DNA of 64,000 nucleotides from Hyphomicrobiaceae bacterium. GTDB lineage: Bacteria; Pseudomonadota; Alphaproteobacteria; Rhizobiales; Hyphomicrobiaceae. Of the stretch, positions 36,376-44,113 are shown one piece after another. The notes under the pieces are model-generated. The model did not search any database. It was not told where the DNA came from and saw only the letters and a list, made by a program, of their open reading frames with translations. The stretch lies in NCBI GenBank assembly GCA_030655135.1, contig JAURWC010000075.1, positions 111,001 through 175,000 of the forward strand, read 5' to 3'. The translations under genes and the position numbers were made by a program. Position 1 is the stretch's first letter; every line of letters starts with the position of its first letter.

Positions 36376-37437
36376 TCAGCCGCCTTCGCTTGGCGTTCCC
36401 TCCAGACATCCGCGCAACTTCGTTGCGAGATTTCGCATCAGCGCGGCGTAGGCACCTGGGCCAGGTTCCACGAGCGCGCCCTCAGGATCGAGAGTGCCGA
36501 ACCGCGCACTTGTTCCGTCCGTCACGGCGCGCATGACACTGCTGGAATACTGCGGTTCGGCGAAAACGCAGACGGCGGCAAGATCGCCGATTTTGCGGCG
36601 GATCTCCCCCAGACGTTTCGCGCCCGGCTGAATATCCGGCCCGACCGTTATCGCGCCCGCAGGCGAGAGCCCATAGTGATGCTCGAAATACTGGTAGGCA
36701 TCATGGAAAACCACATACGGCCGCGTCTTGACCGGCGCGAGCGTCCCCGCGATTTCCTGGTCCATGGCATCGATTTCAGCCTTCACCCGCGTCGCGTTCG
36801 CCCCAAGCCGTGCCGCATCACCAGGCGATGTCTCCCCAAGCACCCGCGCAATCTGGTCCACCATCGCCTTGGCGTTCCGCGGATCCAGCCAGACATGACC
36901 ATCGCTCGCGCCGTGCTCCGCCGCGTCGTGTTCGTGGCTCGCATGGTCGGCATGATCGTGCGCTTCAAATGTCGCCCCGCTGCGCGCTGCTAGATGCTGC
37001 ACGCCAGCCGCCTCCGACAGCGTCACGATCCGGACGCTCTTAGGCAGCGACGCAAAGATTTTCACTGTGAAAGGTTCGACGGCGGGCGATACCCCAAACA
37101 CCACCGCCGCCTCGTTCAGCGCGCGCGCGCCAGATGGCTTCAGCGCAAAGGTATGCGGCGACGCTGAGCCCGTCACGAGCAACTCCGGCGAGCCGATGCC
37201 GTCCATGACGCCGGCGACGAGCGCGTGGATCGGCTTGATCGTCGCCACCACCTTGACGTCGGCCTTGGCGGGCGTTGCGGCGGCCAACGCAGCGATGGCC
37301 GACAATAGCAGTGCGAATAACACGTGTTGGCGCCCGCCCCTAGACCGTGCCGCAAGCGTCGGCGCGCTACGCTCACCGTCGGGGCGCGCTGGCAATCGGC
37401 GCATGAAGCCAGGCCGCATATGAAGTCGGAGGGGCAT
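36376..37437 (-). CDS. znuA: Zinc ABC transporter substrate-binding protein ZnuA
   Basis: 353 residues. Periplasmic zinc-binding protein of the cluster 9 (ZnuA) family: ADVKVVATIKPIHALVAGVM, then metal ligands in GSASPHTFALKPS, the His/Asp-rich loop EAHDHADHASHEHDAAEHG, DGHVWLDPRNAKAMVDQIA and VVFHDAYQYFEHHYGL. Histidine-rich loops are the mark of zinc rather than manganese members. The ATG at 37437 has GGAG six bases upstream; it puts an unusual charged stretch of about 35 residues before the signal peptide (QHVLFALLLSAIAALAAATP). No znuB or znuC is adjacent. Confidence 0.92.
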   Translation of the reverse strand: MPLRLHMRPGFMRRLPARPDGERSAPTLAARSRGGRQHVLFALLLSAIAALAAATPAKADVKVVATIKPIHALVAGVMDGIGSPELLVTGSASPHTFALKPSGARALNEAAVVFGVSPAVEPFTVKIFASLPKSVRIVTLSEAAGVQHLAARSGATFEAHDHADHASHEHDAAEHGASDGHVWLDPRNAKAMVDQIARVLGETSPGDAARLGANATRVKAEIDAMDQEIAGTLAPVKTRPYVVFHDAYQYFEHHYGLSPAGAITVGPDIQPGAKRLGEIRRKIGDLAAVCVFAEPQYSSSVMRAVTDGTSARFGTLDPEGALVEPGPGAYAALMRNLATKLRGCLEGTPSEGG

Positions 37438-37747
37438 TTAATCTCCGTGACGAAGGCGAGGGTGCGCGTTTGCGGGGCACGAAGCGCAATTCGCCCCGCA
37501 TCGATCCTGGAAACGCACAACTCGCTGGAACATTTATACGGATACTATAACATCCAAATCGGCGCAAGCCCGATGCGGTAGTGGACGGAAATTCCCGAGG
37601 CCGCCTCGAGGCAACTCTCGCCGCCAGCAGCAAAAAATGCCTATCGCGTCGCCGCGAAACGGCCACGCGGCGTTCGTAAAGGACTATAGAAGATCAATAT
37701 CATCCGAGTGACGCCGGCCGATAGACCAGCGCAGGGGGGGAGCCACA
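37438..37747. other. Divergent intergenic region of the metal-uptake module
   Basis: 310 bases between znuA and the DUF1007 gene. It contains an AT-rich core at 37528-37560 with the Zur-box-like sequence annotated separately. A second AT-rich spot (TATAGAAGATCAATATCATC) at about 37684-37703 may hold the DUF1007 promoter. No reading frame in it looks like a gene. Confidence 0.5.
37540..37555. promoter_or_regulatory. Putative Zur box between znuA and DUF1007-NicO
   Basis: GGATACTATAACATCC is a 16-bp imperfect palindrome (6 of 8 positions per arm). On the minus strand it reads GGATGTTATAGTATCC, close to the ATGTTATA..ATAACAT core of zinc-uptake regulator sites. It lies about 100 bases upstream of znuA and 190 upstream of the divergent genes. 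Control of znuA by Zur is well established in the family; this site is an inference. Confidence 0.45.
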
Positions 37748-38404
37748 ATGATCACACGACGCCTGACGCGGCTCGCCGCAGCAGCCGTTGCCGCTGCGCT
37801 CGCCGCACCGCAGGCCGCGATGGCGCATCCTCATGTCTGGGTCGCCGTCGAAGCCACGATCGCGTACGCGGGCGGTAACGTCACCGGCCTGCAGCAACGC
37901 TGGACGTTCGATGACATGTACACGGCGATGGCCATCCAGGGTCTCGATAAGAACGGCGATGGCACCTACGACCGTGAAGAGCTGACCGAACTCGCCAAGG
38001 TCAATATCGACGGTATCAAGCAGTTCGACTATTTCACGTTCGCCAAGCTGAACGACGGCGGATTGAAGTTCGCCGAGCCCAAGGATTTTTGGTTGGAATA
38101 CAAGGATAGCGTCCTCACCTTGAATTTTACGTTGCCGTTGGCCGAGCCGCTTGCGGCTGAAACCCCAGGCTTCGCGTTCTCGATCTATGACCCGAGCTTC
38201 TTTATCGCCTTCGACTTCGCCAAGGATAAGCCGGTGAAGCTCGGGGAGGGTGCGCCCGCCAATTGCGCGCTCGATATGGACGCAGCCCTCAGCGAGGACG
38301 CCGCCGCCCAGAACCTTGCCAACGCCTTGTCGAACTCAACCGGCTCAGCAGGTGGAACCTCAGTCCTATCCCGCACTGTGCGCGTGAAATGCGTGAGGTC
38401 GTGA
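37748..38404 (+). CDS. DUF1007 periplasmic protein
   Basis: 218 residues (COG3683). Signal peptide (RLAAAAVAAALAAPQAAMA) followed by the diagnostic mature start HPHVWVAVEATIAY. Residues 67-79 (DKNGDGTYDREEL) resemble an EF-hand loop. Members are nearly always paired with a NicO-type permease (COG2215), as here, where the next gene overlaps (TGATG). The pair is thought to handle nickel, cobalt or zinc. ATG at 37748 with a GGGGGAG ribosome site. Confidence 0.88.
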   Translation: MITRRLTRLAAAAVAAALAAPQAAMAHPHVWVAVEATIAYAGGNVTGLQQRWTFDDMYTAMAIQGLDKNGDGTYDREELTELAKVNIDGIKQFDYFTFAKLNDGGLKFAEPKDFWLEYKDSVLTLNFTLPLAEPLAAETPGFAFSIYDPSFFIAFDFAKDKPVKLGEGAPANCALDMDAALSEDAAAQNLANALSNSTGSAGGTSVLSRTVRVKCVRS

Positions 38405-39498
38405 TGCCGGCACTGCTCCACTGCCTTGCACGCTGTGCAGCTTCGTTCGCACTTCTGATCCTGACACTCTCAGCTCCCGTACTTGCGCAAGACGCGCCTC
38501 CGCAGCGCTCTCCTCTCGGCATCACGCTGCCGTCGCAGGCCCAGCAGAAGTCAGACCCGGCAGCCGGTGAAACGCCCACGCCTGTTTCCCAGCAAGCCTC
38601 GACATCAGACCGCGTCTGGGCGTGGATGCTCGCCAAGCAGGCGCAGTACAAGCAGAGCATGAGCGCCTCGGTTCGCGACCTGCGCACCGGCCAGTCGCTC
38701 TATCCTGCAGTGCTGATCTGCGCCCTCGCTTTTGCGTACGGCGTCATACACGCGGCCGGCCCCGGCCATGGCAAGGCGGTCATCTCGTCTTACGTCCTTG
38801 CCAACGAGCGCACGCTGCGCCGCGGCATCATGCTGTCATTCCTGTCGGCGCTGATCCAGGCGCTGTCGGCTATCACGTTCGTCGGCATCCTTGCCATCGT
38901 CTTGAAGGCCACCAGCATGACGATGCGCTCGGCGGAAGCCTGGTCCGAAACGTTGAGCTGGGCGTTCGTCGCTTTGGTCGGCGCGTGGCTGCTGTACCGG
39001 CAAATCCGGCTGTTGTGGCAATCGGCTCCCGTGGCGGTTGACGCCAAGCTCGCACCGGCACACGGCCCCGCCCATGCACATGCCCATGCCCACGATCATG
39101 CTCACGGCCCCAACTGCAGCTGCGGTCATTCGCACGCGCCCGACGCGCGTCAGCTCGACGGCGAAATGTCGCTCGCCAAGGCCTTTGCCATCGCCTTCGC
39201 CGTCGGTATCCGCCCATGCACCGGCGCGCTAACGCTGCTCTTCCTCACGCTCACGCAGGGCGTGCTTTGGGTCGGCATCTTGGGAACATTCGCCATGGCG
39301 CTGGGGACGGCCATCATGGTGTCGATCCTCGCCTGCATGGCCATCGGCTCGCGCGAGCTTGCCAGCCGCTTCGCCGGCGAGGGTTCGCCCTGGGGCTGGC
39401 GCCTCGAACGCGCCGCCGGCCTCACCGGCTCATCACTGATCCTGCTGATGGGCACCGTGTTCTTCATCGGCTCCCTGCAGCAAACCGCGCCGCTCTAG
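38404..39498 (+). CDS. NicO/RcnA-type nickel/cobalt (possibly zinc) transporter
   Basis: 364 residues. N-terminal signal (SFALLILTLSAPVLAQ), then membrane segments with NicO motifs HAAGPGHGKAVISSYVLANE and GIRPCTGALTLLFLTL. A histidine-rich cytoplasmic/periplasmic loop near residues 218-247 (HAHAHAHDHAHG then CSCGHSHAPD) is a metal-binding region. The start ATG at 38404 overlaps the DUF1007 stop and has GTGAGG upstream. Co-location with znuA and a Zur-like box suggests it may move zinc, or another metal under zinc control. Confidence 0.88.
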   Translation: MPALLHCLARCAASFALLILTLSAPVLAQDAPPQRSPLGITLPSQAQQKSDPAAGETPTPVSQQASTSDRVWAWMLAKQAQYKQSMSASVRDLRTGQSLYPAVLICALAFAYGVIHAAGPGHGKAVISSYVLANERTLRRGIMLSFLSALIQALSAITFVGILAIVLKATSMTMRSAEAWSETLSWAFVALVGAWLLYRQIRLLWQSAPVAVDAKLAPAHGPAHAHAHAHDHAHGPNCSCGHSHAPDARQLDGEMSLAKAFAIAFAVGIRPCTGALTLLFLTLTQGVLWVGILGTFAMALGTAIMVSILACMAIGSRELASRFAGEGSPWGWRLERAAGLTGSSLILLMGTVFFIGSLQQTAPL

Positions 39499-39553
39499 CC
39501 GCCGCGTGAAGAGCGCCACGCCTGGGGGTAAGTTGGGCACAACGAGAGGCCCG

Positions 39554-40306
39554 CTAAATCTTCCAGCCAGAATGAATCGCCGCTACGCCGCCGGTCAGAT
39601 TACGGAAGCTGACGCGTTCGAAGCCGGCGCCGCGGATCATGCCCGCGAATGCGTCCTGCTTCGGAAACTTGCGGATGCTCTCCACCAGGTAGCGATACGA
39701 ATCCGCGTCGCCGGCCGCGAGCTTGCCTAGCCGTGGGATCACCTCGAAGGAGTGGAAGTCGTAAAGCCTGTCCAGCATCGGCACGTCGACGTGACTGAAC
39801 TCCAGCACCAGCAACCGCCCGCCGATCTTCAACACACGCATGGCCTCGGCCAGCGCCGTCTCGATGTGCGTCACATTGCGAATGCCGAACGCGATCGTGT
39901 AGGCGTCGAACGACTTGTCGGCGAACGGCAGCGTCTCCGCATTGCCTTCGACGCAGGTGATGCGCTCGTCAAGCCCGGCTTCGGCGACGCGGCGTTTGCC
40001 CACGGCCAGCATCTCCGGGCTGATGTCGCAGATGGTGGCATCGGCGCCGCTGCCCGCACTCTTGACGAACCGCATCGCCACGTCGCCCGTGCCGCCCGCG
40101 ACGTCGATCAGCCGGAACGGGCGGCCGTCGCGCGGCGTGTCGATCATGGAGACGAAGTCGTCCTTCCACAGCCGGTGCAGCCCGCCCGACATCAAATCGT
40201 TCATCAGGTCATAGCGTTCTGCGACGGAGGCGAAAACGCCGTTGACGAGCCGCTGCCGCTCCTCCTCAGGAACGTCGCGAAAACCGAACGTTGTTGCAGT
40301 TGTCAT
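39554..40306 (-). CDS. ubiE: Ubiquinone/menaquinone biosynthesis C-methyltransferase UbiE
   Basis: 250 residues. SAM-dependent C-methylation of the quinone ring. Signature regions are [20 protein letters not shown] near the N-terminus, the SAM motif [36 protein letters not shown] and [20 protein letters not shown], and the conserved end [19 protein letters not shown] at 40306 ([12 protein letters not shown]). No ubiB neighbour, unlike many alphaproteobacteria where ubiE and ubiB are adjacent; ubiB here lies about 15 kb away. Confidence 0.96.
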   Translation of the reverse strand: MTTATTFGFRDVPEEERQRLVNGVFASVAERYDLMNDLMSGGLHRLWKDDFVSMIDTPRDGRPFRLIDVAGGTGDVAMRFVKSAGSGADATICDISPEMLAVGKRRVAEAGLDERITCVEGNAETLPFADKSFDAYTIAFGIRNVTHIETALAEAMRVLKIGGRLLVLEFSHVDVPMLDRLYDFHSFEVIPRLGKLAAGDADSYRYLVESIRKFPKQDAFAGMIRGAGFERVSFRNLTGGVAAIHSGWKI

Positions 40307-40514
40307 GTGATTTGACTGTCATGCTGATGCGCGCTGCGCTGTCCTAACGCGAGACCCGCCGCGAAAGCCAAGTTTATCACCTTGAAAGGCAAACGCCCAC
40401 CCCGTTGCAGTCCCCTTTTGTCATTCGCTCGTGTCCATTTCCGCCTCTGATTGTGGCGCCACGGGCGCTGAGCTATATCTGTCGAGACGACTGAGTGATC
40501 GCGCCGATGCAACC

Positions 40515-40958
40515 ATGCCCCTTGCCGACGACAGGTCTGCCTTTCTCCAAGCGCTGGAGGCATGGAAAGCGCAGGATCTTGATCAACTCCTGACGTTTGT
40601 CGCCGAAGACATCCTCTATCTCGTCAATGTTGACGGCATACAGGTGCCGTACGCCATGAGCGCGGTAGGCAAGGAGGACCTGCGCGGACGCCTGCAACTG
40701 GTGATCGACACGTTCGCGCTGCAAACCTACAGCATCGACAAGATCGTGCACGAGCCGGATCATAGCCGGGCCCTTGCTCACGGTGTTTACCGACATCGCG
40801 CAACCGGCGAAATTCTCGACATCCGGCTGCGCTTCTGCGCCTGGTTCGCCGAAGGACTGATCGCCAAAGTCCATGAATTGCATGATGCCAGCTACATCAC
40901 GGCCTTCGAACAGTTCGTTTTCCACCTGATGTCCGCTGCCGAACACGAGAATCCTTGA
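40515..40958 (+). CDS. SnoaL-like (NTF2-fold) protein
   Basis: 147 residues of the NTF2-like/ketosteroid-isomerase-related fold: FLQALEAWKAQDLDQLLTFV, DILYLVNVDGIQVPYA, LRGRLQLVIDTFALQ, LDIRLRFCAWFAEGLIAKVH, ELHDASYITAFEQF. Function is unknown; such proteins bind or isomerise small hydrophobic molecules or are accessory domains. The ATG at 40515 is taken; a GTG at 40431 would add an unlikely N-terminus. Similar in layout to the gene at 50200-50727. Confidence 0.7.
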   Translation: MPLADDRSAFLQALEAWKAQDLDQLLTFVAEDILYLVNVDGIQVPYAMSAVGKEDLRGRLQLVIDTFALQTYSIDKIVHEPDHSRALAHGVYRHRATGEILDIRLRFCAWFAEGLIAKVHELHDASYITAFEQFVFHLMSAAEHENP

Positions 40959-41076
40959 ACGGTTCACGTCCAGTTTTGGGGGCTGATCTCAGGTTCAACG
41001 TTTGATCCAGTGACTTGCCTTTGCGCTGGCGCGTGCGCGATATTTGTGGTCGACGTCCGTATCCCGGGAGAGAGCG

Positions 41077-42009
41077 ATGACACCAGTTCGCATGTTCGTA
41101 TCGGCAATCGCAATCGTCCTGGGGCAGGGCGTCAGTCTTGCCGGTGCGCCGTCATCCGAGAGCGCGTCGCTCACCGAAAAGATCAACGCCTACGTCGCCT
41201 GCATCAACCGCCTGTCGGAGCGCTCTTATGAATCGCGCGCCCGCTATTTCAGCTGGGTCGGCAAGAATGGTCCAACCGGCAAAGAGCGTATCATCTACGG
41301 CACCTACACTATCTATGAAACGGGTGACTGCAAGGCGGGCGTCGAAAAAGCCAATGCACTCGATCCCGATGACAAGGATCTCGAGGCCGCAGCATCGGCC
41401 TACGTGGAAGCCGTCGTCGCGCTCGAGCCGCTGCTGAAGGAAACCGACGACTACTACGAGCAGGAGGACTACAAGGACGACAAGATGGCCAAGGGCAAAG
41501 CCCTGCATCCGCGCCTCGTGTCGGCCTGGAACGCGTTCGCCGCAGCCGATCAGAAGCTGCGCGACGGCATCGACGTCATCCAGGACAAGCAGGCCATCGA
41601 GAAGCTGGCCGTGATCGAGCGCACTGAAGGCCGCAAGGAGCAGTATCATATCCAGTCGCTGATGATGCAGGCCAAGCGCCTTATGCGCACGCAAAGCGCT
41701 GATAAGCCCGACCTCGCCAAGCTCACTGAAGCGGTAGGCGACTACGAGACCAGCGCCAAGGCGACGGAAGCCTATGCCGAAGCCAACAAGGACAGCAAAA
41801 TCGGATCGAGCTTTGTCAACGACGCCAAGTCGCTCCTGGTCACCGCCAAGCAGCTGATGCGCCGCGTGCGCGACAAGGTTCCTTACAGCCAGGGCGACAA
41901 GATGATGCTCGACGCCGGCAGCGGCTGGATGGTGGAAGGCTCGCCGCCCCGCCTCCTGCGCGATTACAACCAGCTCGTCGAAAGCTACAATCGCGGCGGC
42001 AACTTTTAG
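41077..42009 (+). CDS. Secreted DUF3829 (YiiG-like) helical protein
   Basis: 310 residues. Signal peptide (FVSAIAIVLGQGVSLAGA), then an all-helical protein: SLTEKINAYVACINRLSERS, DPDDKDLEAAASAYVEAVVA, KETDDYYEQEDYKDDKMAKG and RRVRDKVPYSQGDKMMLDAG, ending with RLLRDYNQLVESYNRG. The YYEQ(E)DYKDD.MAKGK block is typical of DUF3829. Lacks a lipobox, although E. coli YiiG is a lipoprotein. The ATG at 41077 has GGGAGAG upstream. Role unknown. Confidence 0.7.
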   Translation: MTPVRMFVSAIAIVLGQGVSLAGAPSSESASLTEKINAYVACINRLSERSYESRARYFSWVGKNGPTGKERIIYGTYTIYETGDCKAGVEKANALDPDDKDLEAAASAYVEAVVALEPLLKETDDYYEQEDYKDDKMAKGKALHPRLVSAWNAFAAADQKLRDGIDVIQDKQAIEKLAVIERTEGRKEQYHIQSLMMQAKRLMRTQSADKPDLAKLTEAVGDYETSAKATEAYAEANKDSKIGSSFVNDAKSLLVTAKQLMRRVRDKVPYSQGDKMMLDAGSGWMVEGSPPRLLRDYNQLVESYNRGGNF

Positions 42010-42042
42010 CCGCAGGAAATCAGACCCGGCCGGATCGAAACG

Positions 42043-42225
42043 ATGTCGCCAGGCTACCGCACTGCCATCGCCGCCTACTTGGCGGCCGGCAACCACATGA
42101 CGTCTGAGCGGGCGAAGCCCGTGCAGCAGATCGCCCGCGAGCTGCGCATGAGCGCCACGACCGTGCGCCGCTGGTTGAAGCTTAATCACCGCGACTTGTG
42201 GCTGAAGTATTGGTTTTCCGAATGA
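42043..42225 (+). CDS. Small helix-turn-helix protein
   Basis: 60 residues, almost all of it one homeodomain-like/HTH unit: PVQQIARELRMSATTVRRWL followed by KLNHRDLWLKYWFSE. It could be a small DNA-binding regulator or a remnant of a transposase-type HTH. ATG at 42043, weak ribosome site, 33 bases after the DUF3829 stop and 25 before the YeeE/YedE gene, so it may be cotranscribed. Moderate confidence that it is expressed. Confidence 0.5.
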   Translation: MSPGYRTAIAAYLAAGNHMTSERAKPVQQIARELRMSATTVRRWLKLNHRDLWLKYWFSE

Positions 42226-42250
42226 GCCCACGCAACAAGGATGCCGCCAG

Positions 42251-42697
42251 ATGGGAACGACCGAATTCACGCCGTGGGCCTCGCTCGCGGGCGGCGCCTT
42301 GATCGGCTGCTCCGCCGTTCTGCTTCTGCTCGTGACAGGCCGCATCGCCGGCATCAGCGGTATCGTGCGGCGCCTATTTCCGCCGTACGGCGGCAGCGCT
42401 CCGTTTGAAGCGGCGGCATTCGTCTCAGCCCTTGTCGTCAGCCCCTTCGTTTGGGAGCGGCTTGCCGGTAGCCCGGTGCAGCAGACAGTCACCGGCAGCA
42501 TGAGCTTCGCTGTGACGGCGGGGCTTCTGGTGGGCGCGGGCGTCTTTGCGGCGCGCGGCTGCACCAGCGGACACGGCGTCTGCGGCCTCGCGCGTTTCTC
42601 GCGCCGCTCGATCGCGGCCACCGCGGTCTTCATGGCCACGGCCGTCGCCACGGTCTACGTCGTCCGCCACCTCGTGGGAGGCTGGCCATGGGCGTGA
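42251..42697 (+). CDS. YeeE/YedE-family transporter subunit, N-terminal half type
   Basis: 148 residues, four membrane segments. Motifs: WASLAGGALIGCSAVLLLLV with GRIAGISGI, and the cysteine-bearing GVFAARGCTSGHGVCGLARF with SRRS. These are the half-size YeeE/YedE (DUF395) transporters linked to thiosulfate or other sulfur-compound movement. The next gene overlaps by 10 bases and supplies the second half. Start ATG at 42251. Confidence 0.88.
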   Translation: MGTTEFTPWASLAGGALIGCSAVLLLLVTGRIAGISGIVRRLFPPYGGSAPFEAAAFVSALVVSPFVWERLAGSPVQQTVTGSMSFAVTAGLLVGAGVFAARGCTSGHGVCGLARFSRRSIAATAVFMATAVATVYVVRHLVGGWPWA

Positions 42698-43116
42698 TGG
42701 TGGGCGCGATCGGCGCTTTGATCTCAGGTCTTCTCTTTGGCCTCGGCCTAATCCTCTCGGGCATGGCCAATCCGGCAAAGGTTCTCGACTTCCTCGACGT
42801 CACCGGCACGTGGGATCCGAGCCTCGCCTTCGTCATGGCCGGCGCGATTGGCGTCGCCGCGCCCGGCTTCTGGCTTGTGCGCCGGCGCTCCGCTCCGCTT
42901 ACCGGCCCGGTGTTCCACGTGCCGCCAGCGGATGCGCCTGTCGATCGCAAACTGCTCGTGGGTGCCGCCGTCTTCGGCATCGGCTGGGGCCTCGCCGGTT
43001 TCTGTCCCGGCCCCGCGCTCGTTGCGCTGGCTCTCGCCGCACCCGGCACATTGGCGTTCGTGGCCGCCATGGTCGCCGCCATCGCCGCCGGAGCGCTGCT
43101 TCAGACGCGACGCTGA
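42688..43116 (+). CDS. YeeE/YedE-family transporter subunit, C-terminal half type (DUF6691)
   Basis: 142 residues, four membrane segments: LISGLLFGLGLILSGMANPA then KVLDFLDVTGTWDPSLAFVM, and a second repeat FGIGWGLAGFCPGPALVALA with the conserved cysteine. It partners with the preceding gene (PmpA/PmpB-like pair) for sulfur-compound transport. ATG at 42688 overlaps the upstream reading frame by 10 bases, implying coupled translation. No sulfur-metabolism enzyme is directly adjacent. Confidence 0.88.
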   Translation: MGVMVGAIGALISGLLFGLGLILSGMANPAKVLDFLDVTGTWDPSLAFVMAGAIGVAAPGFWLVRRRSAPLTGPVFHVPPADAPVDRKLLVGAAVFGIGWGLAGFCPGPALVALALAAPGTLAFVAAMVAAIAAGALLQTRR

Positions 43117-43152
43117 GCCTCGCACTTACGTCGCCAATGCCGGCCAGCGAAG

Positions 43153-43470
43153 TTGCAGCGCATCGTTCTGGAACGCCACGTGCTGCTGACCTGGATCGAC
43201 GAGGGCCTGACCGCGCCGCATCGCGACGACGAGGGCTATCTGTTCGATCGCCTTGACCTATCCCGCGTCGCGCTCGCCTGCGACCAGCATTATCGCATGG
43301 GTTTGGAGCACGCGAGCCTGCCCATCATCCTGTCGCTGCTCGACCAGCTCCACGACGCCCGCCACCACCTCCGCGCCATGACCCGCGCCGTCGCCGAGCA
43401 AGCCGACCACGTCCGTAATGAAATCGCGCGGCATGTGGCGGGGACGGGTGGGGACGTGGAAGACCTGTAG
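43153..43470 (+). CDS. CbpM-like chaperone-modulator protein (orphan)
   Basis: 105 residues resembling CbpM/MerR-like modulators of the DnaJ homologue CbpA: VLLTWIDEGLTAPHRDDEGY, FDRLDLSRVALACDQHYRMG, LPIILSLLDQLHDARHHLRA. The family normally sits beside cbpA; none is visible here. There is no ATG upstream in frame, since the reading opens just after the previous stop, so the start is probably TTG at 43153 with a poor ribosome site. It could be slightly truncated at its N-terminus. Confidence 0.6.
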   Translation: MQRIVLERHVLLTWIDEGLTAPHRDDEGYLFDRLDLSRVALACDQHYRMGLEHASLPIILSLLDQLHDARHHLRAMTRAVAEQADHVRNEIARHVAGTGGDVEDL

Positions 43471-44113
43471 CTGTCCACTCATGTCATCGTGGCCTGCCGC
43501 TCCGCGGCATCGGCCGCGACGCAGCGCCGTTGCCGCCGGCAAGCCCGCGTGCAGCCGCCTTGCCGCGCGCAATGCAGCCGCATCAATGGCGTTCTGGCTC
43601 TGCTGTCGTGCGGATGCTGCCCCTCACCCTAACCCTCTCCCCGTAAGGACGGGGAGAGGGAATACGCGCCTCTTTCCCTTAGCCGCGCAACCGGCAACGG
43701 CCGGCCAAGACCCGCCATCGCGGCTTGCGCTCTTCTCCCTCTCCCCGCGCGCGGGGAGAGGGTCGGGGTGAGGGGCAGGTTCTGGGTGAGGGGCAAAGCC
43801 GGTGCCTGTCGCACTCAGCGGAACATGCACGCAAACGTCCAGTCAATGCAGCACTTCCCGCGACAGCGATCTGCTGCCCAATTTACCTCAAAATTTCGTC
43901 TGTCGCGGCGGTGCTGGGATTGCGAAGGCTTGCCACCGCGCGGGAATACTTGGGCAGGGAGAGAGACAGTACAAGCTTGCTCGGCGCCGATCCCTGAACT
44001 TCAACGGAATTTTCACCAGCTTACGCGGTTTTCGGCAGTGGATAAAACAACCCAGCATTTGGAATCTTGGAGGGTTTACGCCAACGTAGCCCAATTGCTC
44101 AGGACAAAAACTA
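43471..44113. other. 643-base gap: repeat element, then AT-rich leader of the caspase islet
   Basis: The left part (43614-43796) is the REP-like element annotated separately. From about 43800 on, base composition drops sharply toward AT. No credible gene is seen: short frames at 43802-44089 (plus) and 43888-44238 (minus) have no ribosome site and no protein-like pattern. The last 100 bases form the leader of the caspase-like gene. Confidence 0.6.
43614..43796. repeat. REP-like dispersed element, copy 3 (modules in swapped order)
   Basis: First module CTGCCCCTCACCCTAACCCT..GTAAGGACGGGGAGAGGG (43616-43660), spacer, second module CTTCTCCCTCTCCCCGCGCG..GGGGAGAGGGTCGGGGTGAG (43732-43776), followed by a duplicated GGGTGAGGGGCA. 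In copies 1 and 2 the modules come in the opposite order. It marks the border where GC-rich core sequence gives way to the AT-rich caspase islet. Confidence 0.8.
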
